The notes beneath the pieces are model-generated. The model was not told where the DNA came from. It searched no databases and saw only the letters and a list, made by a program, of their open reading frames with translations. This document shows positions 1 through 7,940 of a stretch of DNA of 40,510 nt, piece after piece (position 1 is the stretch's first letter; each line of letters starts with the position of its first letter). The position numbers and the translations under genes were made by a program. Source of the stretch: Balneolaceae bacterium (lineage in GTDB: Bacteria > Bacteroidota > Rhodothermia > Balneolales > Balneolaceae); assembly GCA_007693395.1 (NCBI GenBank), contig REDS01000190.1, positions 1-40,510 on the forward strand, written 5' to 3'.

Positions 1-48
1 AATAGCAACCTCACGGAAGATACCACAACTTTTGAGAATATTTAACAC

Positions 49-1056
49 TTAACGAACGCTGTTTTGTGTAAGTGTGTGGTACTTGTCCCACCATAGCGCA
101 AGGGGGCTTACTAAGAATACAATCAGCACGGAACAGGCATGTACTACGGTTGCGTATGTGAGTGCTGTAGTAAGCGGCACGCTATAAAGCAGCCATAATG
201 CCTGCTGCACAAGCAAGTGATACGAACCAATTGCAGCCGGAGTGGGTATGCTCACCCCAACGGATGACACAACTGTAATTACAACAGCCTCCTGCAAACC
301 AAGTGCGAATTGATCCTGCATGTTCATCATATAAAACGGCAGGAAAGTCATTAAAATGTATCCTATCCATATACCTGCGGTTAATGCCAGGAACAGCGGC
401 CAGTTTTTCACTTTATTCAATGAAACCATACCTTCGCCAAAAGATTTAGCAGAAGAGAGTACCTTTCGTATCACACTGTTTTTAAATAGTTCCTTTTCAT
501 TTACCCAGAGTATAAATCTGTAGAAAAGCCAAATTGCAGCAACAAGCATCAGAAACACCCCCGGCAGTGCCAGAAAGTAAAACCCGCTCCAGCTTTCAAA
601 ACCGAACAACTGCTGTACAACTAAAGTATCGCCAAGCAGAAGTGCTACAGTTATAAAAATGAGCAGAAAGAGAACCAAAATATCAAAAAGGCGTTCGGCA
701 ACAATGGTGCCCACAAGGTTGCCTGCACTCACATCCCCTTTTTTCGCCACGTAAACAGGACGTGAAACTTCACCAAGACGCGGCACAAGATTGTTTACAA
801 AGTAGCCCAGCATCACCCCTGCAAAGAGTGTACTTCGTGAAATATGTTTATTGTCATCAGGCAACAAGTGGCGCCAGCGTTCGGCACGCAACAGATGACT
901 TATTACGGTTGTGATTATAAAAAAGGGCAGCCAATAGAGTGAAACCGACTTCATCTGCTCCCATAGGTCGCCGAAATCAATATTTCTGAATGCCAGCCAT
1001 AACAGTATAGCGGCAATAAGAACAGAAACGGCAATGTTGAGGTATTTAACTCTCAT
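49..1056 (-). CDS. Flippase-like integral membrane protein (UPF0104/YbhN, LPG-synthase TM family)
   Basis: A 335-residue polytopic inner-membrane protein with about eight hydrophobic segments, starting with a membrane helix near residues 7-23. It matches the lysylphosphatidylglycerol synthase transmembrane/UPF0104 family in its landmarks: NNLVPRLGEVSRPVYVAKK near residues 88-106, a GT-VAERLFD stretch near 117-125, and PTPAAIGSYHLLVQQ near 273-287. Family members are thought to handle lipids or lipid-linked intermediates, but the substrate here cannot be read from sequence. The aminoacyl-transferase domain of true MprF is absent. It is the last gene of the gcvT-comB-ftsK-lolA operon, and its ATG overlaps the lolA stop codon by one base (TGATG), which suggests translational coupling. 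The family is secure, the function is not. Confidence 0.85.
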   Translation of the reverse strand: MRVKYLNIAVSVLIAAILLWLAFRNIDFGDLWEQMKSVSLYWLPFFIITTVISHLLRAERWRHLLPDDNKHISRSTLFAGVMLGYFVNNLVPRLGEVSRPVYVAKKGDVSAGNLVGTIVAERLFDILVLFLLIFITVALLLGDTLVVQQLFGFESWSGFYFLALPGVFLMLVAAIWLFYRFILWVNEKELFKNSVIRKVLSSAKSFGEGMVSLNKVKNWPLFLALTAGIWIGYILMTFLPFYMMNMQDQFALGLQEAVVITVVSSVGVSIPTPAAIGSYHLLVQQALWLLYSVPLTTALTYATVVHACSVLIVFLVSPLALWWDKYHTLTQNSVR

Positions 1057-1685
1057 CAGGAATCATGGCGCAGGTCTATCAATTCGGCTCCTTGTGGCGG
1101 TTCAAATCTGAATAAATCATCAGAATGCATGATAAACCTTCCGTTGCGAAAATAGGTAATAAGTTCGTTATCAACCTGGTCAATTGCCTCAATTCTGAGG
1201 GGGATACCTGAAGAACTGAGTATGATTGTTACATTTGCAAACATTGCAAAGGGATCGTCTGTGGAGAGGTGAACTCTTGTGCGCCCATCAGAAGCAGCTT
1301 CTTCCCTCACCATGTAAGAGTCATCAACACCCTGGAGCATTCGGGAAGGAGCAAAATCATCCTCTTCTTCCACATACTCACTGATGATAACCCTTCCTTT
1401 TGTGCCATCATAAACACGGGAAATTTCACCATCAACCACCATAATACTGTTGCTGCTCTCAATTTTGTAGCGATCTTTGCCTACCCAGATCGTGCCCTCA
1501 GTTATTTGCTGCTCGCCCGTAAAAGTATCATTAAACTCGTGAATGAACGTTGCATAGAATACCTCGTTCTGTTCAAACCGTTCTCTGAGATCATCAAATG
1601 TTGGGGATGTTTGCTCTGAGCCGGTTCCCGCCACAATCAGCATGGGCAGTAGTAAACTAAATACCAAGTTTCGCAAATATTTCAT
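1056..1685 (-). CDS. lolA: LolA-like outer-membrane lipoprotein carrier protein
   Basis: A periplasmic protein of about 209 residues in the LolA fold, which ferries lipoproteins from the inner to the outer membrane. An N-terminal signal peptide (MKYLRNLVFSLLLPMLIVAG) is followed by beta-rich sequence typical of the family, including GTIWVGKDRYKIESS and VYDGTKGRVIISEY. The open frame extends one codon upstream to a TTG at 1688, but the adjacent ATG at 1685 is the more natural start. The start lies inside the last codons of ftsK (29-bp overlap), and the stop overlaps the next gene by one base. The ftsK-lolA pairing is common in Bacteroidota. Identification rests on family pattern and context; lipoprotein specificity is unknown. 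Confidence 0.82.
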   Translation of the reverse strand: MKYLRNLVFSLLLPMLIVAGTGSEQTSPTFDDLRERFEQNEVFYATFIHEFNDTFTGEQQITEGTIWVGKDRYKIESSNSIMVVDGEISRVYDGTKGRVIISEYVEEEDDFAPSRMLQGVDDSYMVREEAASDGRTRVHLSTDDPFAMFANVTIILSSSGIPLRIEAIDQVDNELITYFRNGRFIMHSDDLFRFEPPQGAELIDLRHDS

Positions 1686-4098
1686 CAAGCTCTTCCTCTT
1701 CGGTTACTTTAACATCACGTGCGGTGCTTCCCTGAAACGGCCCTACAACCTCAGCATTGTATAGTTGATCAATTATCCGGCCTGCCCGGTTATATCCAAT
1801 TTTTAGCTTTCGCTGCAATAGTGATACAGATCCCTGCTGGTGCAGTACCACAATTTTTGCGGCCTCTTTAAACAGGTCATCAATATCATCGAGCGGATCA
1901 GGTATTCCTGCATCTTCTTTTTCAACAACCGGGAGCGGAAAAGGTTTCTTGTAGCCACGCTGGTTACCAATGAAAGAAGTAATACGCTCCACCTCATCTG
2001 TAGCCACATAGGCATTTTGTATTCTGGTCATACCCGCGCCGTTAGAAAAGAGCATATCTCCCTGCCCTACAAGCTGGTCGGCACCCCCAACATCAAGAAT
2101 GGTTCTTGAATCTACCTTGGATGCCACCTGATAAGCCATTCGCGCCGGGAAATTGGCTTTAATGGTGCCGGTGATTACGTTAACACTCGGGCGCTGTGTT
2201 GCAACTACCAGGTGAATACCAATAGCACGGGCAAGCTGTGCAATTCTCGCTATTGGCTCTTCAATCTGTTTGCCTGCAGTCATCATAAGATCGGCAAGTT
2301 CATCAATTACTACCACAATATACGGCAAGTGCCTGTGGCCAAGTTCTTCATCCAGTTCGCCATTGTCGAATTTTTCATTGTACGATTTCAGGTCGCGAAC
2401 CATCGCCATTTTCAGAAGATCGTAGCGTTCGTCCATCTCCATGGTTACGCTTTGAAGGGTTTCGAGCGCTGCACTTGTATCGGTAACTATCGGTTCTTCT
2501 GATCCCGGCAGAACCGCCAAAAAGTGGTTTTGAATATTTCTGTAGAGTGAAAGCTCAATCTTCTTAGGATCTATGAGTACAAACTTCAGATCATCAGGGT
2601 GGCATTTGTAGAGCAGGCAGGTAATCACCGTATTAATACCAACAGATTTACCCGACCCGGTTGCTCCTGCGATGAGCAGATGAGGCATTCGGGTAAGATC
2701 AATCATAAACACTTCATTCTCGATTGTTTTCCCGAGTGCTACAGGCAGTTCGAAGTTCGTATCTACAAATTTCTTAGTATTAACTACCGATTTTATGTAA
2801 ACCGTTTCCCGCGTTTTGTTAGGAACTTCAATCCCCACGGCCGACCGCCCCGGAATTGGAGCAATTATCCTGAGGCCATGAGCCGCGGTAGCCATTTTCA
2901 AATCGTTGGCATAGCTCTCAATCTTGCTGATTTTAACATCGGGTGCAGGTTCAATTTCATATAGGGTAACAGTAGGCCCAACAATGGCGTTGATGCTTAA
3001 AATTTCAATTTTATGCCGTTTCAGTTTCTCGAGAATAATCTTTTTGTTGATTTTGATCTCTTCAAGATCCACCTCATTGCCTTCGTTTGGCGGTGCATCT
3101 AACAGGTCAATTCCCGGGAATTTATATTTTATTACAGGTATTTCTCTGGCCTTCTCTTTGTTTTGCCTGTCTAGCTCTTTATGATCTGCTTCTTCATCGC
3201 CCTTGCCTACAAAAACAGATATTTCAACATCACCATCACCGGACTCTTTTACCCGATTTTTTTCAAGAACTGCACGGGGTGGCAGGTTTTCCAACTCGGC
3301 AGCCTCTTTTTGGCGCTTAAGTTCTCTTACTCTGTCTTCTTCCTCCGATCGGCTTACTATATCGTCAATAGTCTGAATTTTTTCTGCCTCTTTCTGTGCC
3401 TCATAATTCTCCTTTGCAGCGGCATCAGCTGCCTGTCTTTTCAGTATTGCCTCATTCCCGGCTTTTTGCTTCTCAGCTTTTTCTTTTCGGAACTTCAAAC
3501 CTCTGAACCAGCTCGAAAACCGATCGATACTTTTTTGAAGGTCGCGGTCAATCAAAAGAAGGGCAGACACAAGCAGAAGTACAAAGAGAATGAAAATAGA
3601 GCCCTTACCGGTAAAAAACTGTAATCTGTCGGCAAAGTAGAGCCCGGAGTGTCCGCTAACCGCAATAGAGTATGCTTCGTATTCGATGTAAAACCATCCA
3701 AAAATGGTTGAAAAAAGTACGATGATCCAAAGCGTGTATGCTGCCGGCCAGCTCAGGTCATTCAGGTCGTATCGGCGAAAAATATACCATCCCAATGAAA
3801 AGAGAAGTATGGGAATAAGCAGTGAGGAATACCCAAAAAGGGTTCTCACGAATAGCTGTGAGATGTAAGCCCCGGTTATACCAAGCCAGTTTTGCACCCT
3901 CAGGGCAGGCCCCTGATCCGGCTGAACAAGTGTTTCGTAGGAAAGAGTTTTTACAATGGAGTAATCATTTTCATTGTAAGAAGCGATACTGAGCAGCAAC
4001 AGAACAGAGATTGCCATAATCAGTATCCCCGTAATTTCCATTTTACGGGAATAAGTTAAACCACTAAATAAGGTATTTGAGCTTTTACGCTTTGCCAT
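1657..4098 (-). CDS. ftsK: DNA translocase FtsK/SpoIIIE
   Basis: An 813-residue divisome DNA pump that moves chromosome ends through the closing septum. About four N-terminal membrane helices (roughly residues 20-185) are followed by a charged, coiled-coil-like linker (200-320), the alpha/beta motor, and a C-terminal winged-helix gamma domain (about 745-798, including GSVSLLQRKLKIGYNRAGRI) that reads the polar KOPS/SRS-type sequences. Walker A is GATGSGKS at 478-485 and Walker B is VVVIDELADLM at 595-605. The length is typical of Bacteroidota FtsK. It starts immediately after the stop of the ComB-like gene (no gap) and overlaps lolA downstream, so it belongs to a compact operon. Confidence 0.97.
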   Translation of the reverse strand: MAKRKSSNTLFSGLTYSRKMEITGILIMAISVLLLLSIASYNENDYSIVKTLSYETLVQPDQGPALRVQNWLGITGAYISQLFVRTLFGYSSLLIPILLFSLGWYIFRRYDLNDLSWPAAYTLWIIVLFSTIFGWFYIEYEAYSIAVSGHSGLYFADRLQFFTGKGSIFILFVLLLVSALLLIDRDLQKSIDRFSSWFRGLKFRKEKAEKQKAGNEAILKRQAADAAAKENYEAQKEAEKIQTIDDIVSRSEEEDRVRELKRQKEAAELENLPPRAVLEKNRVKESGDGDVEISVFVGKGDEEADHKELDRQNKEKAREIPVIKYKFPGIDLLDAPPNEGNEVDLEEIKINKKIILEKLKRHKIEILSINAIVGPTVTLYEIEPAPDVKISKIESYANDLKMATAAHGLRIIAPIPGRSAVGIEVPNKTRETVYIKSVVNTKKFVDTNFELPVALGKTIENEVFMIDLTRMPHLLIAGATGSGKSVGINTVITCLLYKCHPDDLKFVLIDPKKIELSLYRNIQNHFLAVLPGSEEPIVTDTSAALETLQSVTMEMDERYDLLKMAMVRDLKSYNEKFDNGELDEELGHRHLPYIVVVIDELADLMMTAGKQIEEPIARIAQLARAIGIHLVVATQRPSVNVITGTIKANFPARMAYQVASKVDSRTILDVGGADQLVGQGDMLFSNGAGMTRIQNAYVATDEVERITSFIGNQRGYKKPFPLPVVEKEDAGIPDPLDDIDDLFKEAAKIVVLHQQGSVSLLQRKLKIGYNRAGRIIDQLYNAEVVGPFQGSTARDVKVTEEEELDEIFAKLGI

Positions 4099-4830
4099 TT
4101 ATGAAAGGGTTATCATCCCTTCTTTGTATCGGGGTAATGCATCAATAATATCAACCTGGCAGCAATAATCAATATCTTCAGTGCCAATCAATTCTTTGAG
4201 GCGGGCTGCATGATTGGATTGATGGATAACAGAAGCAATATCATCACCATATTTCTCAAAAAGTCCGTAAGCTACTTTTGCACCATCTCTCGAATCTTCC
4301 GGCAGTTCGCCTTCACCAAGAAGATGGATAATATTTCCCGCCAAGAGCACATCTTCAAACGCCAGCCTGCCCTTCCAGCCGGCACATAGAAGAACAATAT
4401 CTTTCTTCTGGGCTTTTAGAGCATCAACTATCACGCTTACATTCAGAAAGGCGGCAATATAGATATTCTGAGAGCCGGCAGCTTTCTTAACTGCTTTTGT
4501 TCCATTTGTTGTATTAAATATCAACGTTTTACCGCCCACAGTTTCTTTCGAAAATTCTATTGGCGAGTTTCCAAGATCGTATCCTTCAATTTTAATACCA
4601 TCTTTTTCACCACATAGCAGATAGTTTTCTGAGTCTACATTTTGTGCAATTTTGCTCGCCTCGCCCATATCGGCTACCGGGATAATTGCTTTTGCTCCAT
4701 TATGTAAAGCTGTAACAATTGAAGACGATGCCCTTAGCACATCAATCATCACCACAGTTTTGTAGCGCAGCTCCTCTTCCTGAAAAGAGTTTAAAGAATA
4801 AAATACATCCAGTGTTTTCAAATTTGCCAT
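4099..4830 (-). CDS. comB: ComB-family 2-phosphosulfolactate phosphatase
   Basis: A 243-residue protein with the signature of the ComB family: VVMIDVLRASSSIVTALHNGA near residues 26-46, LCGEKDGIKIEGYDLGNSP near 72-90, and FNTTNGTKAV near 105-114. ComB is a Mg2+-dependent acid phosphatase that dephosphorylates 2-phosphosulfolactate, known from coenzyme M synthesis in methanogens. Bacterial homologues are widespread in organisms that do not make coenzyme M, so the true substrate here is uncertain; sulfolactate formation is possible. It sits 10 bp after gcvT and abuts ftsK, with no other coenzyme M or sulfolactate gene nearby. Family membership is confident, physiological role is not. Confidence 0.85.
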   Translation of the reverse strand: MANLKTLDVFYSLNSFQEEELRYKTVVMIDVLRASSSIVTALHNGAKAIIPVADMGEASKIAQNVDSENYLLCGEKDGIKIEGYDLGNSPIEFSKETVGGKTLIFNTTNGTKAVKKAAGSQNIYIAAFLNVSVIVDALKAQKKDIVLLCAGWKGRLAFEDVLLAGNIIHLLGEGELPEDSRDGAKVAYGLFEKYGDDIASVIHQSNHAARLKELIGTEDIDYCCQVDIIDALPRYKEGMITLS

Positions 4831-4840
4831 AGCATTGGTC

Positions 4841-5938
4841 TTATTTTTTTATAAACGGTGGCCTTACTACAGTAGCTTCCACTCGTTTTTTCCTGATGTT
4901 AATCGTAATTTTTGTGTTCTCTTCTGCTTTATCTGCGCGGATATAACCCATACCAATGCCTTTTTCGAGGGTTATGGATTGCGTGCCACTCGTTACAAAA
5001 CCTAAAGAATTTCCCGCTTCGTCGGTAATCTCGTAGCCTGCTCTGGGTACATTTTTGGGCTCTTCTATAACAAAACCCATTAATTTTCTTTGCAGGCCTG
5101 CTTCTTTTTGTTTTACGAGGGCTTCCCTGCCTTTAAATTGGCCTTTCTCTATTTTCGTAAGCCAGCCCATTCGGGCCTCGAGCGGGTTTGTATCTTTGGT
5201 GATATCATTTCCATAAAGGGCATATCCCATCTCGAGGCGCAGTGTGTCGCGGGCACCTAAGCCTGCAGGCTGCAATCCCTCCTGTTCGCCGGTTTTCATC
5301 AGGCTTGCCCAAATTTTTGCAGGGTCTGCTGTTTTTGTGTTGATATAGAGTTCAAAGCCTTTTTCGCCCGTGTAGCCTGTGGCGGAAATAATCACTTCTG
5401 CCTCGCCTGCTACAGTACCGGTTGAAAATGCATAAAATGGTATAATTGAAGCATCAACATCGGTCAACTTTTGTAAAATCTCAACCGAAAGAGGCCCCTG
5501 AAGTGCAATAAGTGCATAATCATCCGAACGGTTCTCCAGCGCTGCACCCATGGTATTCTGGCTCTTTATCCACTCAAAATCCTTCTCAATGTTCGATGCA
5601 TTTACCACAAGCATATATTCGTTTTCATCCAGCATGTAAACCAGAAGGTCATCAACAATACCACCATCTTCGTAGCACATTGCTGTGTATTGCGCTTTTC
5701 CGGGCACAAGCTTTGAAGCATCATTAATTGTAACCATCTGAATAAGTTCCAGCGCATGCGGGCCGCTCACAAAAAACTCACCCATATGAGATACATCAAA
5801 CAGGCCTGCTTGTTCCCTCACGGCAGTATGTTCCTGCTTAATGCCGCTATACTGAACCGGCATTTCGAATCCACCGAAGTCAATCAGTCTGGCATTCAGT
5901 TTTTTATGCTCATCGTAAAGAGGGGTTCGCTTTAACAT
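4841..5938 (-). CDS. gcvT: Glycine cleavage system T protein (aminomethyltransferase)
   Basis: A 365-residue tetrahydrofolate-dependent aminomethyltransferase. It takes the aminomethyl group from lipoylated GcvH and releases ammonia and 5,10-methylene-THF. Family landmarks include LIDFGGFEMPVQYSGIKQEH near residues 18-37, GLFDVSHMGEF near 46-56, a TGYTGEKGFELYI stretch near 186-198, and GARDTLRLEMGYALYGND near 228-245, followed by the C-terminal barrel. Length equals the usual 360-370. It is the first gene of the minus-strand operon running to the flippase-like gene. gcvH and gcvP are not in the window. No glycine riboswitch is evident upstream. Confidence 0.96.
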   Translation of the reverse strand: MLKRTPLYDEHKKLNARLIDFGGFEMPVQYSGIKQEHTAVREQAGLFDVSHMGEFFVSGPHALELIQMVTINDASKLVPGKAQYTAMCYEDGGIVDDLLVYMLDENEYMLVVNASNIEKDFEWIKSQNTMGAALENRSDDYALIALQGPLSVEILQKLTDVDASIIPFYAFSTGTVAGEAEVIISATGYTGEKGFELYINTKTADPAKIWASLMKTGEQEGLQPAGLGARDTLRLEMGYALYGNDITKDTNPLEARMGWLTKIEKGQFKGREALVKQKEAGLQRKLMGFVIEEPKNVPRAGYEITDEAGNSLGFVTSGTQSITLEKGIGMGYIRADKAEENTKITINIRKKRVEATVVRPPFIKK

Positions 5939-6174
5939 CTCGGGTATAAACTCTGTTCTATATTAATCCACAATTAGTACTCTGCTTTTAAACTCATCAG
6001 AAATTCAAAAATCAAAACCTTGAAGAATATTCTCACTGATGAAGTTAAGCAAGAAAGGTAACTATTCTCTTCAACTTAAAACAATGCTAATAAACGTAAA
6101 TTGGGAATATTACGTTTAGTTTGCCTCATATTCTGATTATCTTTTCAACAAAATTATTGACCATATCATAAGCT
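5939..6174. promoter_or_regulatory. Divergent gcvT/mrp promoter region with a perfect palindrome
   Basis: This 236-bp AT-rich gap separates the divergently transcribed gcvT operon and mrp. It contains a perfect inverted repeat, TAAACGTAA at 6091-6099 and TTACGTTTA at 6110-6118, around a 10-bp centre. It lies 57 bp before the mrp start and about 150 bp from gcvT. The form fits an operator for a dimeric regulator, but no regulator gene is adjacent and no second copy was seen in the window. I could not place a convincing -10/-35 pair. Confidence 0.45.
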
Positions 6175-7308
6175 ATGTCTATCCATAAAGAACAAGTAAA
6201 AAGTGCACTATCTCACGTTATTCATCCACACTACGAGCGCGACCTGATTACCCTTGATCTTATTCAGGATCTCATCACGCAGGATAAATATATATCCTTT
6301 ACACTTGAACTACCTGCAAAGGACGATACCCTTGCCAGTCATCTTAAAAAAGAGTGTACAACTGCGGTTCATAAATTTATTGATAAAGACGCCATTCTTG
6401 ACATCACTGTTGGCATTAATATTTCAAAAAAGCGTGAGCTTGACGGGGATGAGCCAGCTCCAGCACAACCACAACAACCACAGCAGCAGCCTGTACTAAG
6501 CGGTGTGAAAAATGTGATTGCAGTTGCATCGGGCAAGGGCGGTGTTGGCAAATCTACTGTAGCCGCGAACCTTGCGGTTTCATTGGCACAAACCGGTGCC
6601 AGTGTTGGCCTTCTCGATACAGATATTTACGGCCCAAGTGTACCAACAATGTTTGGCGTAACAGAGCGCCCGAATGTTACCACACAGAAGAAACTTGTAC
6701 CCATTTTTAAGCATGGTGTACACCTGGTTTCCATGGGTTTTCTGGTTGATACCGACCAAGCCATGATCTGGCGCGGACCCATGGTCACCAGCGCTGTAAA
6801 ACAGTTTATGCAGGAAGTGGAGTGGGGTGAGCTGGACTATCTTGTGCTTGACCTCCCACCCGGCACCGGAGACATTCAACTTACTATTGTTCAAACCGTT
6901 CCACTTACAGGTGCTGTGATTGTTTCCACACCGCAAACCGTTGCGCTTGACGATGCCCGTAAAGGTGTTGCCATGTTCAATAAAGTGAACGTACCCGTTC
7001 TTGGCATTGTGGAGAACATGGCTTATTTCGTGCCGGATGACATGCCCGAAAAGAAATATTACATTTTTGGCAAACATGGCGCCCGAAAACTCGCTGATCG
7101 TCTGGAAGTGCCGTTTTTAGGAGAACTCCCTCTTCGGGAAGTTGTTCGACAAACTAGTGATAGCGGCAAGCCGGTTGTAGCAAGTGAACCTACATCTGCT
7201 GCTGCAATTGGGTTTAAGGAGATTGCAAATCGTGTGCATCAGGCGCTCATCGTTCGAAATAAAGAACAGGAAAAAACAAAAAAGATTGATATCAAAATCA
7301 GGCCCTAA
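6175..7308 (+). CDS. mrp: Mrp/NBP35-family Fe-S cluster carrier ATPase
   Basis: A 377-residue Mrp/ApbC family P-loop ATPase, expected to carry or insert Fe-S clusters in the cytoplasm. An N-terminal MIP18/DUF59 domain (about 1-85) is joined by a Pro/Gln-rich linker (about 94-106) to the ATPase domain. The deviant Walker A motif SGKGGVGKS is at 119-127, followed by LLDTDIYGPSVP near 146-157 and DLPPGTGD near 226-233. The CxxC motif that bridges a cluster in ApbC-type proteins is missing: the stretch after ENMAYF (about 280-300) reads VPDDMPEKKYYIFG with no cysteine. I believe this is usual for Bacteroidota Mrp proteins. The TlpA-like gene follows after 23 bp, so the two are probably cotranscribed. 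Confidence 0.93.
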   Translation: MSIHKEQVKSALSHVIHPHYERDLITLDLIQDLITQDKYISFTLELPAKDDTLASHLKKECTTAVHKFIDKDAILDITVGINISKKRELDGDEPAPAQPQQPQQQPVLSGVKNVIAVASGKGGVGKSTVAANLAVSLAQTGASVGLLDTDIYGPSVPTMFGVTERPNVTTQKKLVPIFKHGVHLVSMGFLVDTDQAMIWRGPMVTSAVKQFMQEVEWGELDYLVLDLPPGTGDIQLTIVQTVPLTGAVIVSTPQTVALDDARKGVAMFNKVNVPVLGIVENMAYFVPDDMPEKKYYIFGKHGARKLADRLEVPFLGELPLREVVRQTSDSGKPVVASEPTSAAAIGFKEIANRVHQALIVRNKEQEKTKKIDIKIRP

Positions 7309-7331
7309 CTGTTTATTCAACATTACATTAA

Positions 7332-7940
7332 ATGGCAGAAGATCAAAAGAAAAGAAGCAAAAGCAGAAAACGAAATTTCATTGAGTGGGGGGCAATCATT
7401 GGGGTTGTTCTTTTTCTTTATGTAACTGGCTTACACACTCAGGTAATCGGAACTATGCAGCGCGGTTTACTCGCTACTGGGTTTATTAAGCCATCAATCC
7501 CCGAGCTTACCAAAGACTTTCCTGTTGCGAACCGCGATTTCTATTTTTCTGATGTGAATGGACGTGTTATTTCACTGAATGAATTTGAAGACACGGTGGT
7601 ATTTATGAACATCTGGGCAACGTGGTGCCCGCCCTGTATTGCTGAAATGCCCTCTATTGAAGCACTCTACAATAACCTGAAAGATCATAAAAACGTGAAG
7701 TTTGTACTGGTTTCAGTTGATGAGGATTTTAACAGGGCGAAAGAGTTTATGGAGAGAAGAAATTTTGACCTACCCATCTACCACTTCCGCACAAAAGTAC
7801 CCGGCACATATGAAAGCACCGTTATCCCAACAACCTATGTAATCAGTAAAGATGGGCGGCTTGCACTGGAAAAGCGCGGCCTCGCAAAATATGATACTCC
7901 TGAGTTTGAAAGTTTTATGCTTGAGCTTGCAAACCTGTAA
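7332..7940 (+). CDS. Membrane-anchored TlpA/ResA-like thioredoxin
   Basis: A 202-residue thiol-disulfide oxidoreductase. After a basic N-terminus, one membrane helix (about 18-33) leaves the thioredoxin domain in the periplasm. The active site is WATWCPPC with cysteines 99 and 102, and a cis-proline stretch VIPTTYVISKDG lies near 158-169. These features match TlpA/ResA/AhpC-TSA-like proteins, which reduce disulfides in apo-cytochromes or other periplasmic clients. It follows mrp by 23 bp. Its stop codon abuts the stop of the convergent protease gene, so both transcripts end in the same short junction. The client protein is unknown. Confidence 0.9.
   Translation: MAEDQKKRSKSRKRNFIEWGAIIGVVLFLYVTGLHTQVIGTMQRGLLATGFIKPSIPELTKDFPVANRDFYFSDVNGRVISLNEFEDTVVFMNIWATWCPPCIAEMPSIEALYNNLKDHKNVKFVLVSVDEDFNRAKEFMERRNFDLPIYHFRTKVPGTYESTVIPTTYVISKDGRLALEKRGLAKYDTPEFESFMLELANL

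Noticed and set aside
2473-2488. ACTTGTATCGGTAACT, a partial match to the GntR operator
   Set aside because: Only one half-site matches and it lies inside ftsK coding sequence, far from the sulfur genes.
3181-3624. Long plus-strand reading frames opposite ftsK
   Set aside because: They are antisense shadows of an unmistakable FtsK and show no family features.
5939-6174. Possible glycine riboswitch before gcvT
   Set aside because: No tandem aptamer-like GC-rich conserved cores; the region is AT-rich with only a short palindrome.
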